NCBI GenBank assembly: GCA_021299735.1
Contig: JAJTEM010000015.1
Coordinates: 1 to 52,700 of the forward strand
Reading direction: 5' to 3'
DNA from: Burkholderiales bacterium
Lineage (GTDB): Bacteria > Pseudomonadota > Gammaproteobacteria > Burkholderiales > Burkholderiaceae_B
DNA: 52,700 nt
The stretch's first letter is position 1; each line of letters starts with the position of its first letter. A program made the translations under genes and the position numbers. Below, piece by piece: positions 1 to 9,211 of the stretch. Under the pieces are notes generated by a model. That model worked only from the letters and a program-made list of their open reading frames with translations, ran no database searches and was not told where the DNA came from.

Positions 1-959
1 TTTTGGTGTCTTCCAAAGCCTGTTGTTCGGCCATGCGTTTGCGCATGTCGAATTCATACAGCTTGGCCTTCAACATGCCCCAAGCTTCATCGCGGTTGCG
101 GTGCTGGGAACGGTCGTTCTGGCACTGCACCACAATGCCGGTTGGAATGTGGGTTAGGCGAACCGCGGAATCGGTTTTGTTGATGTGCTGACCACCCGCA
201 CCACTGGCGCGGTAGGTGTCGGTGCGAACATCAGCCGGGTTGATTTCAATTTCGAAGGAATCATCCACTTCCGGATACACAAACAACGATGCAAACGATG
301 TGTGGCGGCCCCCGGATGAGTCAAAGGGGGATTTGCGTACTAAGCGGTGCACGCCAGTTTCAGTGCGCAGGTAACCAAAAGCGTATTCGCCTTCTACTTT
401 AACCGTGGCCGATTTAATACCCGCCACGTCGCCATCGGATTGTTCCATCACTTCCACTTTGAAGCCCTTGCGCTCGCAATAGCGCAAGTATTGGCGCAGC
501 AATATGCTCGCCCAGTCTTGGGCCTCGGTGCCGCCAGCACCTGCGGTGATGTCGATAAAGCAATTGGATGGATCGGCCGGGTTGCTGAACATGCGGCGGA
601 ATTCGAGGTCAGCGATGATTTTTTCGTATTCAGCCACATCGCTTTCAATGGCTTCCAAGGTATCGAAGTCACTTTCAGCCTGGGCCATTTCAACCAGTTC
701 TTGCGCGTCGCTAATGTTGGCTTGCACAGTGTTCATGGTCACCACCACGCCATCGAGCATCTTCTTTTCTTTGCCCAGTTCTTGCGCGTGTTTCGGGTCA
801 TTCCAAACGTTGGGGTCTTCCAGTTCGGCGTCAACTACCGTGAGTCGCTCGGCCTTGCGGTCGACGTCAAAGATACCTCCGCAACTGGCCTGCGCGGTCG
901 GCAAGGTCAGTCAGGGCGTTAATGATGGCATTCAGGCGTTCGGCTTCCATGTTTTTCAT
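1..959 (-). CDS. prfB: Peptide chain release factor 2 (RF2), 3' end outside window
   Basis: RF2 recognises UAA and UGA stop codons and triggers hydrolysis of peptidyl-tRNA on the ribosome. The codon-recognition tripeptide SPF is visible in [14 protein letters not shown] (near base 330) and the catalytic GGQ in GAGGQHI (bases 188-196). The frame from the ATG at 959 reads [12 protein letters not shown] and meets an in-frame TGA at 867-869, after which the long RF2 frame continues in +1: the classical autoregulatory frameshift, so the two pieces are one gene and not a pseudogene. About 45 C-terminal residues lie beyond base 1. In E. coli and relatives recJ lies directly upstream of prfB; here an extra gene (1111-2079) lies between them. 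Confidence 0.95.
867..880 (-). promoter_or_regulatory. Programmed +1 frameshift site of prfB
   Basis: Read on the minus strand, GGAGGTAT is followed at once by CTTTGAC. This is the known RF2 arrangement: an internal Shine-Dalgarno-like element, the slippery CUU codon and the in-frame UGA followed by C. When RF2 is scarce the ribosome pauses at UGA and slips +1 to read GAC, completing RF2; when RF2 is abundant it terminates after 30 residues. Only the bases are seen; the mechanism is established for the family. Confidence 0.92.
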
Positions 960-984
960 GCAAATTCAAGGTGCGTAACCCTGA

Positions 985-1013
985 ATTATAACTCAACACG
1001 GGTAGGCCAACCA
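985..1013 (-). promoter_or_regulatory. Possible prfB promoter
   Basis: A perfect TATAAT on the minus strand (bases 985-990) lies 26 bases before the prfB ATG. The matching -35 region (TGGTTG at 1008-1013 with 17-bp spacing) is poor, so this is a weak call resting on the -10 box and its position. It would leave a leader of only about 20 bases, in keeping with the weak ribosome site in front of the ATG. Confidence 0.3.
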
Positions 1014-1110
1014 GCCTGGCTTCACTCCGGCAAAGCAAGGATGGTGAAATGAACCAATCGCAGGTCAAACCTGAAAACGGTTTACGGTAACTAAGAAGGA
1101 GCTCCCCTTT

Positions 1111-2079
1111 TCAATACACCGGGAAAAAATCGTACACACCATCATCTGGATTACGTTTGACATGGTTGTCGTGAGCTTCAAATTCCGGCTCCAAATCATC
1201 AACTGACAAATCCGCCAGTCCTTCTTCTGCGTTTAATACATTGGTAAAATGCACCTTACCGGGTACTAACACCTCTTTTTCACCAAGGCCGTTTGGTGAA
1301 TTTACCAGGCTGCCGTTGGGAACATAAGCAACCAACACTCGACCGTCTCGACCTGAGAATCTGGCAGCCACTTCCAGGCTTGTGGTGAAAGAAAGGAATA
1401 TGGAATATGCACTGGTTTGGTGTGCATGCTGATGCGCATCGGTCAGTGTTCCGGGTGCCTTGGCGTAACCATGTTGTTTTACTGTTTTTCCAGAAACATC
1501 TAATTCGGTGTATCTTGTTTCCCCGGGTTCACTGCCACTCACGCCACGGAAAACAGGCACCAGCGCTTCAGGCAACACATCAAGATTATTTAACTTATCA
1601 AAGGCGGCTTGGGCAATCCTTTGCTTTTCCGGATCCTTTGAATTTAAATTTTCAGCAATCTCCTTCGTGCGCGCCGGGCTTAAAGCTTCGGCCAATTCCC
1701 ATTGAGTTTCATATGCTTTTGTTCTTGTGGAGCCAAGTGGGCAATCCTGGCTTTTTACACTCGAAAGGCGTTGTACCGATTGGCTGATCGCAGCTTCAAA
1801 AGCTTTCACTCGAACGGGAATTTCTTTGGACCGCTTTACAGGCCACCCAAACATATTCCTGGGTTGACTACTTGTCGAATTTAGATCTACCCGAGAGTTC
1901 AGTACATTTGCTGTTTTTTGGCGCACCTGCTCAAGGCTTCCCTGAATGAAACCGCGAGCAATTGAGTTAGATGTCTGGGCAATTAACGTTGTGCTTTGAC
2001 CAGTTGGATGGGGATTCACATGATTTGGGGAAAGCGAATGGCTCGGGTGATTCCGAGTAGCGAGGGGTGGACTGTGCAT
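1111..2079 (-). CDS. Putative mono-ADP-ribosyltransferase (R-S-E class), effector/toxin-like
   Basis: 322 residues. The C-terminal half shows the three signature regions of R-S-E ADP-ribosyltransferases in order: region 1, VFRG with R178; region 2, SFTTS (230-234) followed by LEVAARF, matching the STS motif plus the downstream A-x-x-F; region 3, E267-K-E269 followed by VLVP, matching the catalytic E-x-E with its usual V-L-x-P tail. Such enzymes move ADP-ribose from NAD+ to a target protein. The first 75 residues are rich in Ser, His, Pro, Asn and Thr and look disordered, as is common in secreted effectors, but there is no signal peptide. No immunity, chaperone or secretion gene adjoins it. 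The ATG at 2079 has AAGGA about 10 bases upstream. The gene separates recJ from prfB. Target and secretion route cannot be read from sequence. Confidence 0.65.
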   Translation of the reverse strand: MHSPPLATRNHPSHSLSPNHVNPHPTGQSTTLIAQTSNSIARGFIQGSLEQVRQKTANVLNSRVDLNSTSSQPRNMFGWPVKRSKEIPVRVKAFEAAISQSVQRLSSVKSQDCPLGSTRTKAYETQWELAEALSPARTKEIAENLNSKDPEKQRIAQAAFDKLNNLDVLPEALVPVFRGVSGSEPGETRYTELDVSGKTVKQHGYAKAPGTLTDAHQHAHQTSAYSIFLSFTTSLEVAARFSGRDGRVLVAYVPNGSLVNSPNGLGEKEVLVPGKVHFTNVLNAEEGLADLSVDDLEPEFEAHDNHVKRNPDDGVYDFFPVY

Positions 2080-2155
2080 CTGAAACTAATCCTTAGACAG
2101 CAGGTACAAGTTGTCCGGTGGTTTATCAAACACAAGCAATATTCTTATGCGCCGC

Positions 2156-2182
2156 TGAATTTGATAAACATGTCAAATTTCA
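2156..2182. promoter_or_regulatory. Palindrome upstream of the ART-like gene
   Basis: AATTTGA (2158-2164) and TCAAATT (2173-2179) form a 7-bp inverted repeat with an 8-base spacer, in the gap between recJ and the ART-like gene and 79 bases before its ATG. It could be an operator or a small hairpin. There is no T-run after it on the minus strand, so it does not look like a recJ terminator. Confidence 0.35.
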
Positions 2183-2301
2183 ATTGAGGAACCAAAACAA
2201 TGTAAGAGTTCGAGATGCTTCGGGCTAGCCACCTTTTAGGGTTACGGCAAGCGAATGCAAAAATACAAATGACAGAAGTTTTCGAAATTCCCGCAATGTG
2301 T

Positions 2302-4044
2302 TTACAACACATGCTCGACAATAATTTGTACCGCATCACCGCCCGTGAAGGTGTCGCGCTCGAACCGGTAAGCCAGTTTTACTTTGGCAGGCAGTGCCTC
2401 AACAGCACGCCAGCGAAGGGCCACGAAGGTTTTGCCATCGCGGCGCAAAGTGAATTTGCTGTGCGCGTTTTTCAGCAAACGATGTTCCAGCACTTCGAAC
2501 TCATCGCAAAACAAAGGCGCCGGAAAGCCCTGCCCCCACACTTGGTTTTCCAGCAAATCGACCGCACTGGCAGCAATGTAGTCGGCAGGAATTGAACCAT
2601 CCGTTTCTACCACCTGTGTTAATGCACTGGGGTCGCTTAAATCAAGTATTGCTTTGGCAAATTCAACTTTGAATTGCTCAATTGCTTCTTCCGCGAGGGT
2701 TAGGCCAGCGGCCATGGCATGCCCGCCAAACTTGGGCATGCTGCCTTCAGGCAGGCGTTTGCACACCAAATCCAAAACATCGCGCAAATGCACGCCCTGC
2801 ACGGAACGGCCACTGCCTTTCCAGAAACCATCTTCACCCGGGGCCAAGGCAATGGTGGGGCGGTAAACGCGTTCTTTTATTCTGGATGCCAAAATGCCTA
2901 TAACCCCCTGGTGCCAGGTTCTGTGTGCCACTACGATACCAGCGGCGGGTTCAGCCTGACCGATGAATTTTTCAATGTCTTCAAGCGCATCGCGTTTCAT
3001 ATCGGCTTCAATGCGCTTGCGTTCTTCGTTCATTTTGCCAAGTTGGGCAGCCAATGCGCTGGCGTCAGCTGCATCGTCGGCTAACAAGGTGCGAATGCCT
3101 ATTGCCATGTCGGCAAGGCGGCCAGCCGCATTCAGCCTTGGGCCCAAGGCAAAACCCATGTCGGCAGCGGTGGCTTTGCGGGGGTCTCGGCCAGCTTCAT
3201 GGAACAAGGCTAATATGCCGGGCTGGGCGCGGCCTGCGCGAATTCGCTGCAAGCCGTGTGCAACCAGGCGGCGGTTGTTTGCATCAAGCTTTACCACGTC
3301 GGCCACGGTGCCCAGGGCCACCAAATCGAGCAGTGCATCAATGCGGGGTTGGCTGGCGGCATCAAACACGCCACGCTCGCGCAACACGGCGCGGGTGGCG
3401 AGCAACACATAAAACATCACCCCTACCCCGGCAATCGATTTGCTGGGAAATTCACAACCGGGCTGGTTGGGGTTCACAATGGCCAAGGCTTGCGGCAACT
3501 GCTCGCCGGGCAAATGGTGATCAGTGACGATCACACCGATACCCAGTTCGTTGGCCTCGTTCACGCCTTCCACGCTGGCAATGCCGTTGTCTACAGTCAC
3601 CAGCAAATCGGGCTCGAACTGCTGGGCAGCCAGTTGCACAATTTCAGGGCTCAGACCATAACCATATTCAAAACGGTTGGGTACCAAAAAATCGATGTGG
3701 TATTTGGCCGCTTCTTCATCGGCGCCCAGGCTTTGCAACAACATACGCAAGCCGCGCACGCCCACTGCGGTGGCTGTGGCGCCGTCGCAATCGTAATCAC
3801 CCACCACCACAATGCGGGCACCGGCTTCCAGCGCATCAGCAAGAATTTCTGCGGCTTGTTCAATGCCTTTTAATTGCGAAGGGGGTATTAAATCGGCCAG
3901 TTTGGTTTCAGCTTCAGCTTGAGAATCCACGCCCCGCGCTGCCATTAAGCGCGCCAACAAGGGATGCATGCCTTGGCTGCGAAGTACTGCTTCCACTTGT
4001 GGGCGTGGGTTTCGCACCCTGTGCTGAACAGTATTGGTATTCAT
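2302..4044 (-). CDS. recJ: Single-stranded-DNA-specific exonuclease RecJ
   Basis: RecJ degrades single-stranded DNA 5' to 3' in recombination, mismatch repair and stalled-fork processing. The 580-residue product carries the DHH phosphoesterase motifs (GDYDCDG at 82-88; DNG at 152-154; DHH at 175-177) and the DHHA1 domain with GGHAMAAGLTL. Length matches the family. The ATG at 4044 is preferred because GGAGGGG sits just upstream and the codon overlaps the upstream stop as ATGA; an in-frame ATG at 4059 lies before that ribosome site. The overlap implies translational coupling to the gene at 4041-5246. Confidence 0.95.
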   Translation of the reverse strand: MNTNTVQHRVRNPRPQVEAVLRSQGMHPLLARLMAARGVDSQAEAETKLADLIPPSQLKGIEQAAEILADALEAGARIVVVGDYDCDGATATAVGVRGLRMLLQSLGADEEAAKYHIDFLVPNRFEYGYGLSPEIVQLAAQQFEPDLLVTVDNGIASVEGVNEANELGIGVIVTDHHLPGEQLPQALAIVNPNQPGCEFPSKSIAGVGVMFYVLLATRAVLRERGVFDAASQPRIDALLDLVALGTVADVVKLDANNRRLVAHGLQRIRAGRAQPGILALFHEAGRDPRKATAADMGFALGPRLNAAGRLADMAIGIRTLLADDAADASALAAQLGKMNEERKRIEADMKRDALEDIEKFIGQAEPAAGIVVAHRTWHQGVIGILASRIKERVYRPTIALAPGEDGFWKGSGRSVQGVHLRDVLDLVCKRLPEGSMPKFGGHAMAAGLTLAEEAIEQFKVEFAKAILDLSDPSALTQVVETDGSIPADYIAASAVDLLENQVWGQGFPAPLFCDEFEVLEHRLLKNAHSKFTLRRDGKTFVALRWRAVEALPAKVKLAYRFERDTFTGGDAVQIIVEHVL

Positions 4045-5246
4045 TGACGCCCCTCCCATTCGGCCTGTATGTTGTCTTGGTCGCGCTGGCCTTGTTGCCA
4101 GGCGGCTTGCAGGTCTTCTTCCGTGGGGCCTTCCTGCATTTCAGGTTCGCCAAGCACAGCCCAGTTGGGCTTGTTTTGCCAAAACTTGAAGCGGTTTATC
4201 CAGTTGCTTTTTAAAGTTTTCCAGCCATTGTTGCCCAACAGCACCCAGTTAAAGGCCAAACCCGCCAGGCGCATGGGTTGCAATACCTCACTTTCAAGCA
4301 GCTTGAACACGCCAATGTTGCCGCCCCAGCCCTGAAAATTCACACAATACACAGTGTCGGGCTTACGGCTGGTGTTCAACTCATTTTTCTGCAGCGAACC
4401 CAGCAATTGGGTCCAGAACACAAACCGGTTCAGGGCCTCGTCTGCGCCATCCGTCATTTTTACAGCATCAAACACACCATCTTCGGAAACCGACTTCACA
4501 CGCGGCAAGGCCATGTCGATTTGCCAAGCTTCGCCACCGCCCCAAAACCAAAGCGCATTCAAGGGCTTCAAACCCTTGGCTTCACGGGCCTTGTTGAACT
4601 CAGCATTGTGCAATTCCACCTGCATGTTCAGCCACATGCGCCGCCAGTCGCCGCATTCATGGGTCATGGGCAGGTAGTCAGTTAGGCGAATGCCCTGCAC
4701 CGACCACGGCGAGGCTTGCTCCATGGGCACAGGCACGGTGTTGCTCAACAGGCTATGAAAACCAGCCGGGGTGTTCAGTAACCAACCATGTTGTTGCAGC
4801 AGTGGTTGCACCACATTCCAAAAAGCCTGCAAATCGGCCTGGCTTACCTGCAGCACTTCGGGCGGGGTGAAGCGCACGCCGTCGCGTTCAATTTCAAGGC
4901 AACCCACCGTGCCCCAAAACCGGGTAAAGGACTGTGCTAGCGAAGTGTTTTCTTCATCATCCAGCATTTCAAGCATGGCCCAAGCTGGGTACTGGTCGAA
5001 CTTTGCTTGCGCTTGGGAATCCAAGTAGCGCAACAGCCAGGCTTCGATTCGGTCAAGGCCATCAGCATTTTGATATTCAGGCGCGGTGTTTCTCGCCATG
5101 GTTTGTAACAAACCAGCTGGCAGCCCTGCAAAAGATTGAGCCTGCGCGGGGGCAGACAAGCGTTCCAGCGCCATTTCGGGCACAAGAATGTTGGGAACGA
5201 ACACCCACAAAGGCGCATTGCTTGGTTTGGACACGGTTTTATTCAC
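4041..5246 (-). CDS. Phosphoglycerate-mutase-like protein upstream of recJ
   Basis: The product resembles proteins annotated in betaproteobacteria as cofactor-independent phosphoglycerate mutase-related or regulatory proteins, usually adjoining recJ. It begins near a beta-strand-like LWVFVPNIL, has a helical middle, and carries the landmark NALWFWGGGEAW in the second half plus a conserved Trp/Asn-rich C-terminus. Catalytic function has not been shown for this group to my knowledge, so the enzyme name is by resemblance only. There is no ATG before the conserved N-terminus: TTG at 5291, GTG at 5246 and GTG at 5234 are the options, none with a clear ribosome site. GTG 5246 is used because 5291 would run into the divergent lolC start. 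It ends in an ATGA overlap with recJ. Confidence 0.6.
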   Translation of the reverse strand: MNKTVSKPSNAPLWVFVPNILVPEMALERLSAPAQAQSFAGLPAGLLQTMARNTAPEYQNADGLDRIEAWLLRYLDSQAQAKFDQYPAWAMLEMLDDEENTSLAQSFTRFWGTVGCLEIERDGVRFTPPEVLQVSQADLQAFWNVVQPLLQQHGWLLNTPAGFHSLLSNTVPVPMEQASPWSVQGIRLTDYLPMTHECGDWRRMWLNMQVELHNAEFNKAREAKGLKPLNALWFWGGGEAWQIDMALPRVKSVSEDGVFDAVKMTDGADEALNRFVFWTQLLGSLQKNELNTSRKPDTVYCVNFQGWGGNIGVFKLLESEVLQPMRLAGLAFNWVLLGNNGWKTLKSNWINRFKFWQNKPNWAVLGEPEMQEGPTEEDLQAAWQQGQRDQDNIQAEWEGRQ

Positions 5247-5304
5247 ACTACAATGAGAGCGCTTTGATACTTCAACAGCGCATTTGAACAATTCGGGACA
5301 ATTT

Positions 5305-6498
5305 GTGATTAGTTTACCCTTTGATGTTGAAATTGCACTGCGCTATGTGCGCGGTGGCGGCCACAGAAGCCGCGATAAATTCATTTCCTTTATCTCCGGA
5401 TTGTCCATGGCCGGCATTGGGCTTGGCGTGGCGGCGCTTATTGTGGTGTTGTCGGTGATGAACGGTTTCCAAAAAGAAGTGCGCGACCGCATGCTGTCGG
5501 TGATTGCACACATTGAGGTATTGGCCCCGCAGGAAGGCTTTAACAACCCCGATGCCTTGGTCGCTGACATTAAAGCGGCCAACCCAAAAGTAATTGGCGC
5601 TGCGCCCTATGTGGCGGGTGAAAGCATGCTGGCGCATGGCGACCTTCTGCGCCCGGCAATCGTTCGCGGTATTGAACCCTCCAAGGAACAAGAGGTGTCT
5701 GATTTCAGGGAGGTAATTTCTGGCAGCCTGAGCAACCTGCAAGCCGGCGAATTCCGTGTGGTTCTGGGCATTGAGCTGGCCAAACAAATTGGGGTGAGTG
5801 TGGGCGACCGCATTACGCTGATTGCCCCCTCGGGCCAAATGACACCCGCAGGCATGATTCCCCGCCTGAAAGCATTTGAAATTACCGCACTGGTAAGCAC
5901 CGGCCACTATGAATATGACAGCGGCCTGGTGTTGATGAACATTGACGATGCGGCCCCGTTTGTGGCCCAAGACATTGAACGCCAGCTGCCGCCCAGTGTG
6001 TGGGTTCGCGATTGGTCGGTACAAAACCGCACCTGGTTTGCCGCTGTACAAACCGAAAAACGCATGATGTTTATTATTTTGACCCTGATTATTGCCGTAG
6101 CCGCATTCAACCTGGTTTCCATGCTGGTAATGACCGTGAAGGACAAGCGCGGCGAAATTGCGATTCTTCGCACCCTGGGTGCAAGCCCTTTTGCAATTCA
6201 ACGAATTTTCATGTTGCAAGGCGCGCTGGTGGGCTGGATAGGTACATTTCTAGGCGTAAGCGCTGGCTGGTTGCTGGCGATTAATTTGGGCACCATTGTG
6301 CCAGCTATTGAACGTGCGCTCAGCGTTGAGTTTTTGCCAAAATCAATTTACTTCATCAGCCAGTTGCCTTCCGACCCGCGCGCAAGCGATGTGGTCACCA
6401 TCGTAACCGTGGCCTTGGTGCTTAGCGTGCTCAGTACCATTTACCCAAGCTGGCGTGCTTCGCGTGCCGAACCTGCGGAGGCCCTGCGTTATGAGTAA
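5305..6498 (+). CDS. lolC: Lipoprotein-releasing ABC transporter permease LolC/LolE
   Basis: An inner-membrane subunit of the Lol complex, which extracts outer-membrane-bound lipoproteins and hands them to LolA. The 397-residue product has the MacB/FtsX layout: LPFDVEIALRYV start and ISFISGLSMAGIGLGVAALIVVLSV (split here only as the first membrane segment), a large periplasmic domain, then three helices near 270-300, 320-345 and 370-390. It ends with [15 protein letters not shown], typical of LolC/E. One permease gene is followed by lolD, so it may form a homodimeric LolF-type permease, or the partner is elsewhere. GTG 5305 follows a GGGA; TTG 5284 is the upstream alternative and would overlap the divergent gene's longest reading. 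Confidence 0.88.
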   Translation: MISLPFDVEIALRYVRGGGHRSRDKFISFISGLSMAGIGLGVAALIVVLSVMNGFQKEVRDRMLSVIAHIEVLAPQEGFNNPDALVADIKAANPKVIGAAPYVAGESMLAHGDLLRPAIVRGIEPSKEQEVSDFREVISGSLSNLQAGEFRVVLGIELAKQIGVSVGDRITLIAPSGQMTPAGMIPRLKAFEITALVSTGHYEYDSGLVLMNIDDAAPFVAQDIERQLPPSVWVRDWSVQNRTWFAAVQTEKRMMFIILTLIIAVAAFNLVSMLVMTVKDKRGEIAILRTLGASPFAIQRIFMLQGALVGWIGTFLGVSAGWLLAINLGTIVPAIERALSVEFLPKSIYFISQLPSDPRASDVVTIVTVALVLSVLSTIYPSWRASRAEPAEALRYE

Positions 6499-7180
6499 TG
6501 TTGTTCTGGAAACGAAAAGCCTCAGCAAGGCATTCAAAGGTATTACTGCGAATGACAAAGCCACACAAGTAATTAAAAATCTCAACTTCCAAGTCCAGGC
6601 CGGGGAAACGGTGGCCATTGTGGGTGCTTCCGGTGCGGGTAAAAGTACCCTGCTTCATGTACTGGGCGGGCTTGAAAAAGCGGACAGCGGTTCGGTGCTG
6701 TGGGCTGGCCAAGCCATTGAGCCATGGTCAGTTCGAAAACTGGGCATGGAACGCAACAAAACCCTGGGCTTTATTTATCAGTTTCACCACTTGTTGCCAG
6801 AATTTCATGCGCTGGACAATGTGGCCATGGCCCTGCGAATTGGCGGCGAAAACAAGCAAGTGGCGCGAGAAAAAAGTGCTGTGCTTCTAAAACAGTTTGG
6901 CTTGGAGCACAGGCTGAACCACCGCCCTGCAGAATTGTCGGGCGGTGAACGCCAACGCGTTGCTATTGCGCGCGCCATGGTGACCAACCCCAAAGCCATT
7001 CTAGCCGATGAGCCCACTGGCAATTTGGACCAAGACACAGCTGACCAAGTGTTTGAAAGCCTGATTAACAGCAAGGCTGCCAACAAATCGGCCTTGATTA
7101 TTGTGACTCATTCCATGGAACTGGCCCGCAGGTGCAGCAAGGTGTTGAGGCTTGAGAAAGGTGAGTTGAAGGTGGAGTGA
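6491..7180 (+). CDS. lolD: Lipoprotein-releasing ABC transporter ATP-binding protein LolD
   Basis: The ATPase that powers LolC/E. The 229-residue product has Walker [10 protein letters not shown] (45-53), Q-loop [11 protein letters not shown], signature LSGGERQR, Walker [11 protein letters not shown] and the H-loop in IVTHSMEL. The gene starts at ATG 6491 inside the last codons of lolC (ATGAGTAA, 8-bp overlap), which indicates translational coupling. A longer reading from 6455 lacks conserved sequence. Length is normal for LolD. Confidence 0.94.
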   Translation: MSNVVLETKSLSKAFKGITANDKATQVIKNLNFQVQAGETVAIVGASGAGKSTLLHVLGGLEKADSGSVLWAGQAIEPWSVRKLGMERNKTLGFIYQFHHLLPEFHALDNVAMALRIGGENKQVAREKSAVLLKQFGLEHRLNHRPAELSGGERQRVAIARAMVTNPKAILADEPTGNLDQDTADQVFESLINSKAANKSALIIVTHSMELARRCSKVLRLEKGELKVE

Positions 7181-7283
7181 AAGCCAAAAGATACGTGGCC
7201 GGTAGCTTTTATCGATAATCAAAAATGTCGGGTTTAGTTGGTGCGAAAATGCGCAAGCAATTAAAGTCGGGAGACTATAACTG

Positions 7284-8678
7284 ATGCTTACATCGTTAAA
7301 TATCAAAAACTTCAAAGCATGGAAAGATACCGGTGCTATCCGACTCGCCCCTTTAACAGTAATTTTTGGAGCAAATAGCGCGGGTAAAAGCAGCCTGGGC
7401 CATTTGTTGCTGGCGCTAAAGCAGACAACAGTCTCTGCCGACCGCAAGCGGCCACTTCACTTGGGCGACGACAACGCTCTGATTGATTTAGGTACTTTTG
7501 CTGAATGCCTTCACAATCACGATTTGCAAAAAGCCTTGGAATTTGAACTGGGTTGGAGAATAGACGGAAAGGATCTTAAAGTTAGGGATCCTCTCAGCAA
7601 AACTGAGTTTGCTGGCGATGAATTAAAGCTCTCGGTCACGATTTCAGCAGACACCAAAGAACAGCCACGTGTTGACAAGCTCAGTTATCAATTAATTCAT
7701 GCCCAAAAAAAGCAGCTTGGGGTTGATTTCAACCGAGATGAAAAAGGCAAGCTAGAGCTAACCTCGAATGAATACAAGTTTGTTCGAAATATGGGAAGGA
7801 GTTGGCCACTAGATGACCCAGACAAGTTTTATCGAATTTCTGACCAAAGCCGTGCTCGATTCCAGAATGCAGAATTTTTATCAGATCTTGCACTGAATAC
7901 AGAAGCGGCGCTAAGCAGTATTTATTACCTTGGTCCATTGCGCGACCACCCCAAACGTATCTATTCGTGGTCAGGTGAAACACCTGAAAGCGTGGGACAA
8001 AAAGGTGAATTTGCTGTGGCCGCCATTCTGGCTGCAAGTGCTCAAGAGCGTAAATTAAATCGTGGCTACAAAATGCCCCTGACCCGTTTTGATGCTTTTA
8101 TTGCGCAATGGCTAAAAGATTTAGGAATCATTGAAAGCTTTTCTGTAAAGCCTGTGGCAGAAGGCCGCAAGGAATACGAAGTATTGGTCAAAACCCACTC
8201 CACTGCTAGCGAAGTAAAAATAACGGATGTTGGCTTTGGTGTGTCGCAAGTTTTACCTGCTTTGGTTCAGGCATTTTATTGCCCTCCGAATTCGACAATA
8301 TGGATGGAACAGCCAGAAATTCATTTGCACCCCCAAGTACAAGCTGAACTTGCAGACGTATTTGTTTCAGCCACACAGGCTCGCGAGAATGGCAGAGAGC
8401 GCCATGTTCAGTTAATTGTTGAAAGCCATTCCGAACACTTTCTAAATCGGCTCCAACTACGCATCGCCGAAGGGGGGGTAGCACCCGAGGATGTGGCCAT
8501 ATATTTCTGCCGTCGTACTGGATCAGCCACAGAACTTGAGCCGCTACGCTTGAATATTTTTGGTGAAATTGAAAATTGGCCTGAACACTTCTTTGGTGAC
8601 GAAATGGCAGATATTGCTGGCCGCACATTGGCGGCCATGAAACGTAAAAAAGAACTCGCCAAAGGTGCTGGCAAATAA
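7284..8678 (+). CDS. AAA family ATPase, DUF3696/OLD-like; first gene of ATPase-PIN-RNA ligase cassette
   Basis: 464 residues. The N-terminus is typical of SMC/OLD-like ATPases: MLTSLNIKNFKAWKDTG followed by Walker A GANSAGKSS (29-37). Downstream are an ABC-like signature region VGFGVSQVLPAL, a Walker B-like IWMEQPEIHLHP and a switch segment IVESHSEHFLNRLQ. The C-terminus (LRLNIFGEIENWPEHFFGDE) matches the DUF3696 tail of defence-type ATPases. No TOPRIM nuclease domain is visible, so nuclease activity would come from the next gene, which begins inside this gene's stop (TAATG). CGGGAGA precedes the ATG. The central 200 residues are not recognised. Role is inferred: a sensor/regulator ATPase controlling the PIN nuclease, possibly in phage defence. 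Confidence 0.8.
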   Translation: MLTSLNIKNFKAWKDTGAIRLAPLTVIFGANSAGKSSLGHLLLALKQTTVSADRKRPLHLGDDNALIDLGTFAECLHNHDLQKALEFELGWRIDGKDLKVRDPLSKTEFAGDELKLSVTISADTKEQPRVDKLSYQLIHAQKKQLGVDFNRDEKGKLELTSNEYKFVRNMGRSWPLDDPDKFYRISDQSRARFQNAEFLSDLALNTEAALSSIYYLGPLRDHPKRIYSWSGETPESVGQKGEFAVAAILAASAQERKLNRGYKMPLTRFDAFIAQWLKDLGIIESFSVKPVAEGRKEYEVLVKTHSTASEVKITDVGFGVSQVLPALVQAFYCPPNSTIWMEQPEIHLHPQVQAELADVFVSATQARENGRERHVQLIVESHSEHFLNRLQLRIAEGGVAPEDVAIYFCRRTGSATELEPLRLNIFGEIENWPEHFFGDEMADIAGRTLAAMKRKKELAKGAGK

Positions 8679-9208
8679 TGCGGGCAGTGATTGACACCAA
8701 CGTTCTGTTAGTTGCAAATGGGCAACATGGTGATGTTTCGCCGGATTGTGTAATCGAGTGTGTGCTTCGTTTGCAGGCCATTCAAAATAACGGCGTAGTG
8801 GTGATTGATGATGGTTTTCGTATTCTGGGTGAATATCAAAATAAAACCAACCTAAGCCCGCCCACGGGAGTTGGTGATAAGTTCTTGAAATGGTTACTAC
8901 GGCAAGCAGGAAACCCGGCGCGAGTAGAACAAGTGTCGCTTACAGAAACAACAGAGAATTGCTTTGCAGAGTTTCCTGATGCTAATTTAGAAATTTTATT
9001 TGATGCACCTGACAGGAAGTTTGCAGCAGTTGCTCATATGCACCCAAATAAACCTCCTATTTTGCAGGCAGCCGACTGCAAATGGCTAGACTGGTGGCCT
9101 GCTTTGCAGCTTAACGGGATTCGCGTGGAATTTGTTTGCCCGGAAGATGCTTGCAGCTTTTATCGAAATAAATTTCCAGGTAAACCACTACCTGAATTGC
9201 CGGGTTGA
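8678..9208 (+). CDS. PIN-domain ribonuclease-like protein
   Basis: 176 residues. It opens with AVIDTNVLLVA, the standard first PIN motif with D6 and N8. Further acidic positions expected for a PIN metal site are E27 (VIECVL) or E52 (LGEYQ), D112 in DRKFAAVA and D133 in AADCKWLDW. PIN proteins are metal-dependent ribonucleases, often toxins. There is no antitoxin of the usual VapB type beside it; instead the start codon overlaps the stop of the ATPase gene (TAATG) and the RNA ligase gene starts 3 bases after its stop. The C-terminal 30 residues after the PIN core are not recognised. Nuclease activity and RNA target are inference. Confidence 0.78.
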   Translation: MRAVIDTNVLLVANGQHGDVSPDCVIECVLRLQAIQNNGVVVIDDGFRILGEYQNKTNLSPPTGVGDKFLKWLLRQAGNPARVEQVSLTETTENCFAEFPDANLEILFDAPDRKFAAVAHMHPNKPPILQAADCKWLDWWPALQLNGIRVEFVCPEDACSFYRNKFPGKPLPELPG

Positions 9209-9211
9209 GCC

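Noticed and set aside
5314..6219. 301-codon minus-strand frame inside lolC
   Set aside because: Antisense shadow of a conserved permease; no recognisable domain.
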